Origin: an uncultured Clostridia bacterium
GTDB lineage: Bacteria > Bacillota > Clostridia > Oscillospirales > Acutalibacteraceae
Assembly (NCBI GenBank): GCA_947565265.1
Contig: CANOFK010000027.1
Location: forward strand, 1 to 9,350
Direction of reading: 5' to 3'
DNA: 9,350 nt
Both the position numbers and the translations under genes were made by a program. Positions within the stretch are counted from its first letter, which is position 1. Every line of letters starts with the position of its first letter. Below, piece after piece: positions 1 through 6,584 of the stretch. The notes below the pieces were generated by a model, which was not told where the DNA came from, did no database searches, and saw nothing but the letters and a program-made list of their open reading frames with translations.

Positions 1-25
1 CCTTGCGCTGTCTTTTTATGCCTAT

Positions 26-844
26 TTAACCGTCATACCGCTCTAAAAAGCTGTGGGCCTGGCCGCCTTCCTTATAGCCGGGGAAGGTACCGGCGCACAG
101 GCTGTGCAGGCTGGCAAAGATGTTCTTCTCCACATTGGGGTTGGCCTTGCGCAGGCCCGCCAACAGCTCCTTGACCTCCTGCCGCTTGGAGCCTCCGCAG
201 GCCGCCGCCTGCTGGGTAAACCTGCAGGCACAGCGGAGGAACTCCAGGCCGTTATACCGCTGCCAGGACAAGATGGCCTCCTCATGCACCCGGTACAGGG
301 GGCGTATTAGTTCCATACCGGGGAAGTTCTTGCTGTGGAGTTTGGGGGGCATACACTGCAACTGGGCGCCGTAGAACATGGCCATCACCGTGGTTTCGAT
401 CACATCGTTAAAGTGGTGCCCCAGGGCGATCTTATTGCACCCCCGGTCCTGGGCCTGCCGGTACAGGTGCCCCCGGCGCATCCGGGCGCAGAGGTAGCAG
501 GCGTTTTTATCGCCCCAGTCCGCCACGTCAAACACATTGGTTTCAAACACCGTCAGGGGGACATGGAGCAGCCGGGCGTTCTCCATCAGCCTGGCCCGGT
601 TCTCCGGGCTATAGCCGGGGTCCATCGCCAAAAATACCAGTTCAAAGGGGAACTCCGAGTACTTCTGCAAAAGCTGCATCAGCTTTGCCAGCAGCATAGA
701 GTCCTTTCCCCCGGAAATACACACCGCCACCCGGTCCCCCGGCCGCAGTAACTGGTAAGTTTTGACCCCCGCGATAAAAGGGGCCCATATCTGCTTGCGG
801 TATTTTTTTGTGAGGCTCCGTTCCGCCTGCTCCCAAAGTTCCAT
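26..844 (-). CDS. ttcA: TtcA-family tRNA 2-thiocytidine synthetase (PP-loop ATPase)
   Basis: This 272-residue protein belongs to the TtcA/TilS branch of PP-loop ATPases. TtcA adenylates C32 of certain tRNAs and replaces its oxygen with sulfur to give 2-thiocytidine, using an oxygen-sensitive iron-sulfur cluster. What is visible: the PP-loop SGGKDS at residues 44-49, a C-x2-C pair (C116, C119) in CYLCARMRRGHLY, the family block ALGHHFNDVIETT near 140-152, MFYG...MPPKL near 157-169, and a later cysteine patch (C205, C207). Two cysteines plus a third downstream fit the three cluster ligands known in E. coli TtcA. The start ATG overlaps the tcdA stop by one base (TAATG) and has AAAGGA just upstream, so translation is probably coupled to tcdA. 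It is the last gene of the minus-strand group visible here. TtcA is the best family match; a related PP-loop tRNA thiolase with another target base cannot be excluded. Confidence 0.85.
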   Translation of the reverse strand: MELWEQAERSLTKKYRKQIWAPFIAGVKTYQLLRPGDRVAVCISGGKDSMLLAKLMQLLQKYSEFPFELVFLAMDPGYSPENRARLMENARLLHVPLTVFETNVFDVADWGDKNACYLCARMRRGHLYRQAQDRGCNKIALGHHFNDVIETTVMAMFYGAQLQCMPPKLHSKNFPGMELIRPLYRVHEEAILSWQRYNGLEFLRCACRFTQQAAACGGSKRQEVKELLAGLRKANPNVEKNIFASLHSLCAGTFPGYKEGGQAHSFLERYDG

Positions 845-1548
845 TATCCTTTACCCCATCCTATCAGGTCTTTTACCACTTCCCCGGCCAGTGCCAGCCC
901 TGCCGCCGGGGGAACAAAGGCCACGCTGCCGGGCAGGGGCCTGTCCCCTTCCCCACCGGGGAATAAAGGCGGCTCGGTGGAGTAGACCACTTTCAGCCGT
1001 TCTATGCCCCGGCGGCGCAACTCCCGGCGCATAACCCGGGCCAGGGGGCACACACTGGTTTCGTAGATATCCCCCACCCGGAACGCGGTGGGGTCCAGCT
1101 TATTGCCCGCCCCCATAGCGCTGATAATGGGCACGCCCTCCCGGCAGGCCCGCTCAATCATAGCCAGCTTGGCTGTCACCATATCGATGGCATCCACAAT
1201 ATAGTCGTACCGGGCAAAGTCCAGCCGCCCGGCTGTTTCCGCCGTGTAGAAAAAAGGGTGCTCTTCTATCTCCGCCTCCGGCGCGATGGAACGCAGCCTC
1301 TCCCCCGCTGCCTGCACTTTGGGCATCCCCAAAGTGACGGTGGTGGCGAATAGCTGCCGGTTCAGGTTGGTAAGGCTATACGTATCTCCATCGATGAGGG
1401 CCACAACCCCCACACCGCAGCGCACCAGGGCCTCGGCGGCATAGCCCCCCACGCCCCCCAGGCCGAACACCGCCACCCGGGCCCTTTGCAGGCGCTCCAC
1501 CCCGGCCCGGCCCAGGAGGAGTTCCTCCCGTTCCAGCATCCCGTCCAT
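844..1548 (-). CDS. tcdA: tRNA threonylcarbamoyladenosine dehydratase TcdA (E1-like, ThiF/HesA family)
   Basis: TcdA uses ATP to cyclise t6A at position 37 of ANN-decoding tRNAs into ct6A. From the ATG at 1548 the protein is 234 residues. Visible marks: the nucleotide-binding glycine motif GLGGVGG at 29-35, acidic residues D53 and D55, the E1 signature TNLNRQ at 60-65, K77, the TcdA-typical block SAMGAGNKLDPT at 143-154, SVCPLARVMRRELRRRGI near 165-182, and a C-terminal FVPPAAGLALAGEVVKDLI. These separate it from MoeB and ThiF, which carry a zinc-binding CxxC pair. The open frame extends upstream to 1623 inside the preceding gene, but family alignment begins near MDGMLEREELLLG, so the start is ATG at 1548 or ATG at 1539; neither has a strong ribosome binding site. 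It begins 8 bases after the small membrane gene and ends overlapping ttcA, so it is probably translated by coupling. Confidence 0.92.
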   Translation of the reverse strand: MDGMLEREELLLGRAGVERLQRARVAVFGLGGVGGYAAEALVRCGVGVVALIDGDTYSLTNLNRQLFATTVTLGMPKVQAAGERLRSIAPEAEIEEHPFFYTAETAGRLDFARYDYIVDAIDMVTAKLAMIERACREGVPIISAMGAGNKLDPTAFRVGDIYETSVCPLARVMRRELRRRGIERLKVVYSTEPPLFPGGEGDRPLPGSVAFVPPAAGLALAGEVVKDLIGWGKG

Positions 1549-1556
1549 GGGGGCCC

Positions 1557-1733
1557 CTAGCGTTCCGGCCATAGCGCCATCGCCAGGCCAACAGCCCCCA
1601 GCAGGATAAACACGCCCGCCCACCAGATATCAAAGAACGCGAAGGTAAACCCTCCTATGCCCATAACCTGGAATCCCAGCGTCAGCAGGATACTGAACAG
1701 GAGAATGGCAATTCCTTTGAGTTTCCGTTCCAT
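1557..1733 (-). CDS. Small two-helix membrane protein, unknown function
   Basis: The predicted product has 58 residues starting MERKLKG. Two hydrophobic stretches, about residues 7-27 and 37-55, are predicted membrane helices, joined by a short glycine- and aromatic-rich turn (MGIGGFTFAFFDIWW). The N-terminus is basic and the end is WPER. I do not recognise the family. An AAGGAG site overlaps the stop of hrb. It lies 11 bases before the ATG at 1733 but only 2 bases before an in-frame GTG at 1742, so ATG is preferred although 11 is a little long. The gene sits 15 bases after hrb and 8 before tcdA. That tight packing, an in-frame start and stop and a sensible hydropathy pattern support a real gene. 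A role near the membrane linked to Hrb redox chemistry is possible, but only location suggests it. Confidence 0.65.
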   Translation of the reverse strand: MERKLKGIAILLFSILLTLGFQVMGIGGFTFAFFDIWWAGVFILLGAVGLAMALWPER

Positions 1734-1748
1734 GCTATCCACTTCTCC

Positions 1749-2450
1749 TTATTTTTTCCGCACAAAAGCCTTTTTGGGCATTTTACAGATGGGGCAGCAC
1801 CAGTCGGCGGGCAACTCCTCAAAGCCGAAGTTGGGGTCATGGTACTCGTACCCGCACACCGAGCACACAAACCGCTCGCCGGAAAGCCGTTCGCCTGCCT
1901 GCTGGCTGGCAAGGTAGGTGGGGGCCTTTTTGGGGGATACGCCCCCCAGCTTTTCCACATAGTACTGGTAGGTCATGGGCTTGTAGGGCTCAAACTTACC
2001 GGCGCACTCACGGCCGCCGGTGATGTCGCTGCCGGCCACGATCTCCGCCAAAAACAGCACCTGCCCCCCTGCCGGCAGCTTTGCTTTGACCTGGCACAGG
2101 AACCAGCAGCAGGTATTCTCCTTAATGACCGGCACACCTTCCATCAGCACCTTGTGGCGTATGTTTTCCAGCTTGCCACCACAGCGCCCGCTGGTAAAAC
2201 CCAGGGCCCCGATGACAGTGGCCGGGGTTTCCTCGGAGAGCACGGAGATGCTGAACACCCCGCTTTCCTCTATGCAATGGCAGCTATAATTTTCGGCGTT
2301 CATAGAGAGGGCCACCAGGGGCGGGGCAGAAGGGGAGGTCTTTGTCACCTGCATCACCGTGTTGACAATGCAGGCGCTGGGGCCGTGCTCCCCTTTTACA
2401 CCGATGGCGTACATACCGTAAGAAAAATTGCCCAATACCAGGGGTTTCAT
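1749..2450 (-). CDS. hrb: Flavin reductase-rubredoxin fusion (high-molecular-weight rubredoxin, Hrb)
   Basis: This 233-residue protein has an N-terminal FMN-binding split-barrel flavin reductase domain (about 1-165) and a C-terminal rubredoxin domain (about 193-228). The first domain shows the Hrb-like [11 protein letters not shown] start, NTVMQVT at 30-36 and [12 protein letters not shown] at 62-73. The second has CSVCGY at 196-201 and DWCCPICK at 216-223, giving iron ligands C196, C199, C219 and C222. In Moorella, Hrb passes electrons from NADH to the flavodiiron protein FprA for NO or O2 reduction; no fprA lies in this window. The loop between the two cysteine pairs is short for a rubredoxin. 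The start is ATG at 2450, with GAGGTG six bases upstream. An in-frame GTG at 2459 lies inside that binding site and is unlikely to be used. It is the first gene of the tight hrb-membrane protein-tcdA-ttcA cluster. Confidence 0.88.
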   Translation of the reverse strand: MKPLVLGNFSYGMYAIGVKGEHGPSACIVNTVMQVTKTSPSAPPLVALSMNAENYSCHCIEESGVFSISVLSEETPATVIGALGFTSGRCGGKLENIRHKVLMEGVPVIKENTCCWFLCQVKAKLPAGGQVLFLAEIVAGSDITGGRECAGKFEPYKPMTYQYYVEKLGGVSPKKAPTYLASQQAGERLSGERFVCSVCGYEYHDPNFGFEELPADWCCPICKMPKKAFVRKK

Positions 2451-2475
2451 ATGCAACACCTCTTTCGAAATTTAT

Positions 2476-2504
2476 ATTTAAAAAGCAAACAAGTAACCTG
2501 TCTT
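2476..2504 (-). promoter_or_regulatory. Possible hrb promoter in an AT-rich patch
   Basis: Read on the minus strand, AAGACA (2504-2499) and TTAAAT (2481-2476) are 17 bases apart, each matching 4 of 6 sigma-A consensus bases. They lie in a strikingly AT-rich tract (about 2461-2510) within otherwise GC-rich sequence. TATAAA at 2476-2471 is an alternative -10 without a good -35. The 122-base gap after glyA makes a separate start for the hrb cluster plausible, but the match is weak. Confidence 0.35.
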
Positions 2505-2541
2505 AAAAGCTTTCAAAGGTTCCCAAGCCGCCGGAGGCTCC

Positions 2542-2570
2542 AAAAGCCGTTGGCCCGGCCTTTAGGCTTT
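2542..2570 (-). terminator. Weak hairpin just after glyA
   Basis: On the minus-strand transcript AAAGCC pairs with GGCTTT around an inner GGC/GCC, starting two bases after the glyA stop codon. The U residues are mostly inside the stem and the following sequence is UUGG, so this is at best a partial terminator. Another short hairpin (GAGCC/GGCTT, about 2527-2540) follows. Read-through into hrb is likely. Confidence 0.3.
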
Positions 2571-2572
2571 CC

Positions 2573-3829
2573 TTACTCGTACAGCGGGAACCTGCCGCAG
2601 ATACCCTCCACCTTCTGGCGTAGGCTATCTATCTTCCCCTCGAAACCATCTTCCATGCACGCCGCGATGCAGGCGGCTATTTCGTCCATCTCCGGCTCTT
2701 TCATCCCGCGGGTGGTCACAGCAGGGGTGCCCAGGCGCACGCCGCTGGTGACAAAGGGGCTGCGCTTTTCTCCTGGCACGGTGTTCTTGTTGGCGGTGAT
2801 GTACACCTCGTCCAGCCGCCGCTCCAACTCCTTGCCTGTCAGTTCCCGGTCTGTCAAATCCACCAGCATCAAGTGGTTATCCGTGCCGCCGGACACCAGC
2901 TTTACCCCCCGTTTTAGGAGGCCATCCGCCAAGGCTGCGGCGTTTGCCACCACCTGCCGGCCATACTCCTTAAAGGCAGGCTGCAAGGCCTCACCCAAGC
3001 ATACGGCTTTCGCGGCAATAATATGCATCAGCGGCCCGCCCTGGGTGCCCGGAAAAATGGCCTTGTCGATCTGCTTGGCGTACGCCTCCCGGCAGAGGAT
3101 CAGCCCGCCCCGGGGGCCCCGGAGGGTCTTGTGGGTGGTGGTCGTCACCACGTCGCAGTAGGGTACAGGGTTCTGGTGGCACCCCGCGGCTACCAGCCCG
3201 GCGATATGGGCCATATCTACCATAAGCTTGGCGCCGCAGGCGTCGGCAATCTCCCGGAACCGGGCGAAGTCAATGGCCCGGGGGTAGGCGCTGGCCCCTG
3301 CTACGATCAGCTTGGGCTGCTCCTTTAAGGCCAGTTCCATCACCTTATCGTAGTCGATGCAACCCGTTTCCGCATCCACCCCATAGGGCACGAACCGGTA
3401 CAGCGCCCCGGACATATTCACCGGCGAGCCATGGGTCAGGTGCCCACCCTGAGAGAGGTCCATACCCAGCACCGTGTCGCCGGGCTGCAAAAAGGCAAAA
3501 TATACGGCCAGATTGGCCTGGGCCCCGGAGTGGGGCTGCACGTTGGCGTGCTCGGCACCAAAAAGCTTACAGGCCCGTTCCCTGGCTATGTCCTCCACCT
3601 CATCCACATGGACGCAGCCGCCGTAGTAGCGGTGGGCAGGGTAGCCCTCGGCGTACTTGTTGGTAAGCACCGTGCCCATAGCAGCCATTACCGCCGGGGA
3701 AACGATATTCTCCGAGGCGATCAGTTCCAGGTTGCGCCGCTGGCGGGAGAGTTCCCGGTTCATTGCCGCGGCGGTGTCGGGGTCGCTCGCCCCTACAAAC
3801 CCTATTGCGTCTATCAGTTCCTTGTACAT
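2573..3829 (-). CDS. glyA: Serine hydroxymethyltransferase
   Basis: GlyA is a cytosolic PLP enzyme that converts serine and tetrahydrofolate to glycine and 5,10-methylene-tetrahydrofolate. The 418-residue product matches the usual length. Visible marks: the early block [11 protein letters not shown] at 34-44, TNKYAEGYP at 56-64, RYYGGC at 67-72, QPHSGAQAN at 98-106, the PLP-contacting DMAHIAG at 205-211, and [13 protein letters not shown], where K234 forms the Schiff base; GTQGGP follows at 261-266. The start is fixed by the ribosome binding site: GGAGG at 3840-3836 is six bases before ATG 3829. The upstream in-frame ATG at 3850 would put this site inside the coding region and has no site of its own. 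The gap to the upstream 143-residue protein gene is 76 bases and holds a good -10 element, so glyA can probably be transcribed separately. Confidence 0.97.
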   Translation of the reverse strand: MYKELIDAIGFVGASDPDTAAAMNRELSRQRRNLELIASENIVSPAVMAAMGTVLTNKYAEGYPAHRYYGGCVHVDEVEDIARERACKLFGAEHANVQPHSGAQANLAVYFAFLQPGDTVLGMDLSQGGHLTHGSPVNMSGALYRFVPYGVDAETGCIDYDKVMELALKEQPKLIVAGASAYPRAIDFARFREIADACGAKLMVDMAHIAGLVAAGCHQNPVPYCDVVTTTTHKTLRGPRGGLILCREAYAKQIDKAIFPGTQGGPLMHIIAAKAVCLGEALQPAFKEYGRQVVANAAALADGLLKRGVKLVSGGTDNHLMLVDLTDRELTGKELERRLDEVYITANKNTVPGEKRSPFVTSGVRLGTPAVTTRGMKEPEMDEIAACIAACMEDGFEGKIDSLRQKVEGICGRFPLYE

Positions 3830-3835
3830 ACATTG

Positions 3836-3840
3836 CCTCC
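3836..3840 (-). promoter_or_regulatory. glyA ribosome binding site (decides the start)
   Basis: On the minus strand the sequence reads AGGAGG, CAATGT, then ATG, ideal spacing for the ATG at 3829. An ATG directly after CA (3833-3831) is out of frame, and the ATG at 3850 lies upstream of the site. Confidence 0.85.
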
Positions 3841-3848
3841 TGTTATCC

Positions 3849-3854
3849 ATTATA
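3849..3854 (-). promoter_or_regulatory. Candidate -10 element for glyA
   Basis: TATAAT reads on the minus strand in the AT-rich string TTAATATATAATGG. No convincing -35 box lies 16-18 bases upstream; the nearest similar hexamer, GGGACA, is 20 bases away. The expected transcript start would be near 3842, giving a leader of only about a dozen bases that still contains the whole ribosome binding site. Confidence 0.45.
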
Positions 3855-3905
3855 TATTAATCTTTCCGTTTACCTGTCCCGTAAAGCCGTTCCCCGGCAA
3901 AACAG

Positions 3906-4337
3906 TTATTGGCCAAAAAGCCCCTCCGCCACATTTACAAAAACATCCGGCTCCTTCAAGGCGTGGGCCTCCCCGCCCCACCAGCCGGTAATCCAGTTGG
4001 CCCCGGCGGTCAGTTCCCGGCCGTCCCGCAACACATAGGTAACGGCCACGTCCGGCCCAACTTCTTCCGAATCCTCCGAAACCGGCGTAAAGGGCTGGTA
4101 ATTCAGGTGGTTCAGCAGTTTTACTGCCAGCCCGATGTCCTCCCGGCCAGTCACTTCGGTGGTTTTGCCTGTCCCCAAAAACTCCACCCGCACAAGTTCC
4201 ACTTCCTCCGGGCTTGGTACTCCCCATATAGGCATACCGTGCAGCAGGACAAACAGGACTGCCGTCACCACCACAGTCAGGGCCACCGATACCAGCATAC
4301 GGGCCAAAAACTGCCAGGCTTTTTTCCCAGTGTCCAT
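3906..4337 (-). CDS. Membrane-anchored protein of unknown function
   Basis: The 143-residue protein has a basic N-terminus (MDTGKKAWQ), one strong hydrophobic helix at about 12-33, and then a soluble part of about 110 residues. It should be anchored with the C-terminal domain outside the cytoplasm. No lipobox cysteine is present, so it is not a lipoprotein. The soluble part looks like a compact alpha/beta fold with strands near ELVRVEFLG and DVAVTYVLRDGREL and a Trp-rich ANWITGWWGG near 113-122. It resembles small Firmicute anchored domains of unknown function, and I assign no function. It starts two bases after the coaBC stop, with AAGG seven bases before the ATG inside the end of coaBC, so it is probably co-transcribed and coupled with coaBC. 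No link to CoA synthesis can be seen in the protein. Confidence 0.75.
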   Translation of the reverse strand: MDTGKKAWQFLARMLVSVALTVVVTAVLFVLLHGMPIWGVPSPEEVELVRVEFLGTGKTTEVTGREDIGLAVKLLNHLNYQPFTPVSEDSEEVGPDVAVTYVLRDGRELTAGANWITGWWGGEAHALKEPDVFVNVAEGLFGQ

Positions 4338-4339
4338 CT

Positions 4340-5554
4340 TTATGCCTTCTTCCCCAGCCTAATGCCCAGAATGCTGTCCAGCAGGCGGTGGGCCGCCTCC
4401 TCCTTGCCCAGCAGGGGCAGGGATTCCTCCCCTTCACGGGTAATCAGGGTCAGCACATTGGTGTCCACCCCAAAGCCGGCCCCCTCCTGCCGCAGGGAAT
4501 TGGCCGCTACCATGTCCAGGTTCTTCTTTACCAGCTTGGCCCAGCTGTTCTCCAGCAGGTTTTCCGTTTCCATGCTGAATCCGCACAGGAACTGCCCCGG
4601 CCCCTTATGCTGGCCCAAATAGGCCAAAATATCCTGGGTGCGCTCCAAAGCCAGGGCCATGCCTTCCCCCGCGCCTTTCTTGATCTTATCCCCGGCAACC
4701 TGTGCCGGGCGGTAATCGGCCACCGCGGCAGCCTTTATGATGATATCCTGCTCCCCCGCCCGCTCTGTTACAGCCTGGAACATCTCCTGGGCGGTGGTCA
4801 CATCCACGTTTTTTAGGTAGGGGTATTTTTTCAGCTCCACCGGCCCGCTCACCAGGGTGACTTGCGCCCCCCGCTGGGCCGCGGCCTTGGCAACGGCATA
4901 GCCCATCTTCCCGGTAGAGCGGTTGGTCAAAAACCGTACCGGGTCCAGGGCCTCCCTGGTAGGCCCGGCCGTCACCAGCACCCGCAGCCCCGCCATGTCT
5001 TTCTCATAGCGGATGGCCTGATGGACAGCCTCCAGCAGGTCCTCCGGCTCCGGCATTTTGCCCGCGCCTACCGCCCCGCAGGCCAGGCGCCCGGTGGCGG
5101 GCTCTATCACCTGCCAGCCATAGTGGCGCAACTTCGCCAGGTTGTCCTGGGTAACAGGGTTTTGGTACATCCGGGTATTCATGGCCGGGGCGATCAGCTT
5201 AGGGCAGTCGCAGGCCAGGATGGTGGTGGAGAGCATATCGTCCGCAATACCATGGACCACTTTGGCGATGATATTGGCCGTAGCCGGGGCGACGATCAGC
5301 AGGTCAGCCTGATCGGCCAAAGCCACGTGCTCCACATGGCTTTGGAAGTTCCGGTCAAAGGTATCCACCATGGCCCGGCTGTGGGTAAGAGATTCAAAGG
5401 TATGGGGGCCGATGAACTCGGTGGCGTTTTTGGTAAGCACCACCTCCACATGGTAGCCCGCCTGGGTGAGTTTGGAGGCTAGCGCCGCCGACTTATAGCA
5501 GGCTATGCCCCCGGTCACACCCAGCACCACGGTCTTTTGGGTTTTCTCTTCCAC
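4340..5554 (-). CDS. coaBC: Bifunctional phosphopantothenoylcysteine decarboxylase / phosphopantothenate-cysteine ligase
   Basis: CoaBC (Dfp) joins cysteine to 4'-phosphopantothenate using CTP and then decarboxylates the product with FMN, giving 4'-phosphopantetheine for CoA synthesis. The 404 residues are full length. The CoaC flavoprotein domain (about 1-185) shows GVTGGIACYKS at 12-22, the catalytic histidine in VEHVALA (H76), IVAPATANIIAKV at 87-99, PAMNTRMY at 123-130 and the lid cysteine in RLACG (C159). The CoaB domain (about 190-400) shows LVTAGPTREALDPVR at 193-207, NRSTGKMG at 211-218, KAAAVADYRP at 274-283 and KIKK at 290-293. The start is a GTG at 5554, with GGAGGG six bases upstream. 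It is the first gene of the minus-strand group and is divergent from panT-coaX, which supply the upstream steps of the same pathway. Confidence 0.97.
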   Translation of the reverse strand: MEEKTQKTVVLGVTGGIACYKSAALASKLTQAGYHVEVVLTKNATEFIGPHTFESLTHSRAMVDTFDRNFQSHVEHVALADQADLLIVAPATANIIAKVVHGIADDMLSTTILACDCPKLIAPAMNTRMYQNPVTQDNLAKLRHYGWQVIEPATGRLACGAVGAGKMPEPEDLLEAVHQAIRYEKDMAGLRVLVTAGPTREALDPVRFLTNRSTGKMGYAVAKAAAQRGAQVTLVSGPVELKKYPYLKNVDVTTAQEMFQAVTERAGEQDIIIKAAAVADYRPAQVAGDKIKKGAGEGMALALERTQDILAYLGQHKGPGQFLCGFSMETENLLENSWAKLVKKNLDMVAANSLRQEGAGFGVDTNVLTLITREGEESLPLLGKEEAAHRLLDSILGIRLGKKA

Positions 5555-5587
5555 GGGTTTCCCTCCTTTTTAGACTGGTTCCCCCTC

Positions 5588-5616
5588 AGTATAACAAAAG
5601 ATTGGGCCAATGTAAA
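5588..5616 (-). promoter_or_regulatory. coaBC promoter
   Basis: On the minus strand TTTACA (5616-5611) and TATACT (5593-5588) are separated by 17 bases, each matching 5 of 6 sigma-A consensus positions. The implied start near 5581 gives a leader of about 26 bases carrying the GGAGGG site before the GTG codon. Confidence 0.75.
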
Positions 5617-5666
5617 GTGTACACGCAAGATATTTGAAAGCTGCCCTGCATTTTTTACCTCCGCAC

Positions 5667-5695
5667 TTGCAAAACAACGGCAAAGGGGGTATAAT
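5667..5695 (+). promoter_or_regulatory. panT-coaX promoter
   Basis: TTGCAA (5667-5672), a 17-base spacer and a perfect TATAAT (5690-5695) form a strong sigma-A-type promoter. The start is expected near 5702, giving a leader of about 120 bases before panT. The -35 boxes of this promoter and the coaBC promoter lie 50 bases apart, back to back. Confidence 0.8.
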
Positions 5696-5713
5696 AAACG
5701 GGCCCGGCAAGGC

Positions 5714-5814
5714 ATCTCCCGGCCCATACCCCAGCGGATGGGACCGGGGAACCGTTGCCCGCCGGGGCAAACCCAAAATTCGTTGCACCGGCCGCGGGCC
5801 GGGCGACAGGAGGT
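5714..5814 (+). ncRNA. Structured panT leader, candidate cis-regulatory RNA
   Basis: Three hairpins fill the leader. Hairpin 1 (5717-5749) pairs CCCGG and CCCAT with ATGGG and CCGGG, leaving one bulged A (5743) and a 10-base loop. Hairpin 2 (5755-5770) is TTGCCC/GGGCAA with a GCCG loop. Hairpin 3 (5782-5807) pairs GTTGC and CCGGCC with GGCCGG and GCGAC around a bulged A (5787), and ends directly against the AGGAGG site (5808-5813). The 5' arm of hairpin 1 carries ATCTCC (5714-5719), which can pair with GGAGGT (5809-5814), so hairpin 1 and occlusion of the ribosome binding site exclude each other. No U-run is present, so any control would be on translation. I recognise no known riboswitch consensus here (not TPP, FMN or preQ1). 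The structures are read by eye; the regulatory role is inference. Confidence 0.45.
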
Positions 5815-5821
5815 AATGATT

Positions 5822-6496
5822 ATGACAAACCTAACATCCCCATCCCACCGCCGCGCCGATATACAGGGCCTTGTCCTCACCGCCCTGTTTACGGCTATTT
5901 TGCTCCTTCTGGGCTTTACGCCCCTGGGGCTCATCGACCTGTTCGTCATCAAAGCCACCATCCTCCACGTGCCGGTAATCATCGCCTCGGTGGCACTTGG
6001 CCCCAAAAAGGGGGCGTTCCTGGGGGCGGTATTTGGCGCCATCAGCCTGTGGAAAAACACCATGGCCCCCAGCCTGCTAAGCTTTGCTTTCTCCCCCTTT
6101 GTGCCCCTGCCGGGCCAGGGCCAGGGTAGCCCTTGGGCGCTGTTGATCTGCTTTATCCCCCGTATACTGGTAGGGGTCGTGCCCTGGTTCGTGGTTAAGC
6201 TGTTCCAGCGGCTACCCGGCAACCGGCACGCCTTGGGGTTTGTGGGCTGTGTGGCGGCCGGGGCTTTGGGCTCGGCCATAAATACCCTGCTGGTAATGGG
6301 CCTGATGGGTCTGGTTTTGGGCGACGCCTTCGCCGCGGCCCAGGGCATCTCCCCCAGCGGGGTATGGGGCGGCATTCTGGCCATTGTGCTGGCCAACGGC
6401 GTACCGGAGGCCATCGGCGCGGCAGTACTCACCCCGCCGGTATGCCTGGCACTACAGGGGATACTGGCCCGTCTGGGGGTAAAAAGGGCCGGCTAA
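5822..6496 (+). CDS. panT: ECF transporter S component, probable pantothenate-specific PanT
   Basis: The 224-residue hydrophobic protein has about six membrane segments (roughly 15-31, 38-58, 62-78, 107-125, 137-165 and 181-213), the size and layout of S components of energy-coupling factor vitamin transporters. The block DLFVIKATILHVPVIIA near 39-55 and GPKKGAFLGAVFGAISL at 60-76 are typical of the family. S components bind the vitamin and work with a shared EcfA/EcfA'/EcfT module encoded elsewhere. The pantothenate assignment rests mainly on position: divergent from coaBC and followed by coaX. Another vitamin cannot be ruled out from sequence. The start is ATG at 5822, eight bases after AGGAGG (5808-5813); an in-frame ATG at 5816 is only two bases from that site, and the frame open back to 5537 runs through the promoter. 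Uptake would matter because no panBCD genes are seen nearby. Confidence 0.8.
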   Translation: MTNLTSPSHRRADIQGLVLTALFTAILLLLGFTPLGLIDLFVIKATILHVPVIIASVALGPKKGAFLGAVFGAISLWKNTMAPSLLSFAFSPFVPLPGQGQGSPWALLICFIPRILVGVVPWFVVKLFQRLPGNRHALGFVGCVAAGALGSAINTLLVMGLMGLVLGDAFAAAQGISPSGVWGGILAIVLANGVPEAIGAAVLTPPVCLALQGILARLGVKRAG

Positions 6497-6584
6497 GCGG
6501 GCTGTGCACTTGCTTTACACGCCCTGTGGGGCAGTTCTAACACTATGCATATGGGACATCCACAACTAAAGGAGGCCACAGGCC

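Noticed and set aside
2451..2459. GTG 2459 as hrb start (and likewise GTG 7611 for the 59-residue gene)
   Set aside because: In both cases the GTG is part of the GAGGTG ribosome binding site, six bases before a proper ATG.
1839..3161. Long plus-strand open frame (440 codons) antisense to hrb and glyA
   Set aside because: It crosses two certain genes and their intergenic region, has no recognisable domain and no ribosome binding site, and its composition is that of a reverse-frame shadow in GC-rich DNA.
3878..3900. Short GCCG/CGGC hairpin after the 143-residue protein gene (minus strand)
   Set aside because: A four-pair stem with only three T residues is too weak for a terminator call.
5537..5821. 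N-terminal extension of the PanT frame
   Set aside because: The frame is open to 5537, but this part contains the panT promoter and leader. The ribosome binding site at 5808-5813 points to ATG 5822.
5515..6432. Minus-strand open frame (305 codons) opposite panT
   Set aside because: It runs antisense through panT, its leader and both promoters, and has no family features; it is a shadow frame.
6497..6584. Separate promoter for coaX (TTTACA, 18 bases, TAACAC)
   Set aside because: The -10 is poor and the gap is short; read-through from panT is simpler.
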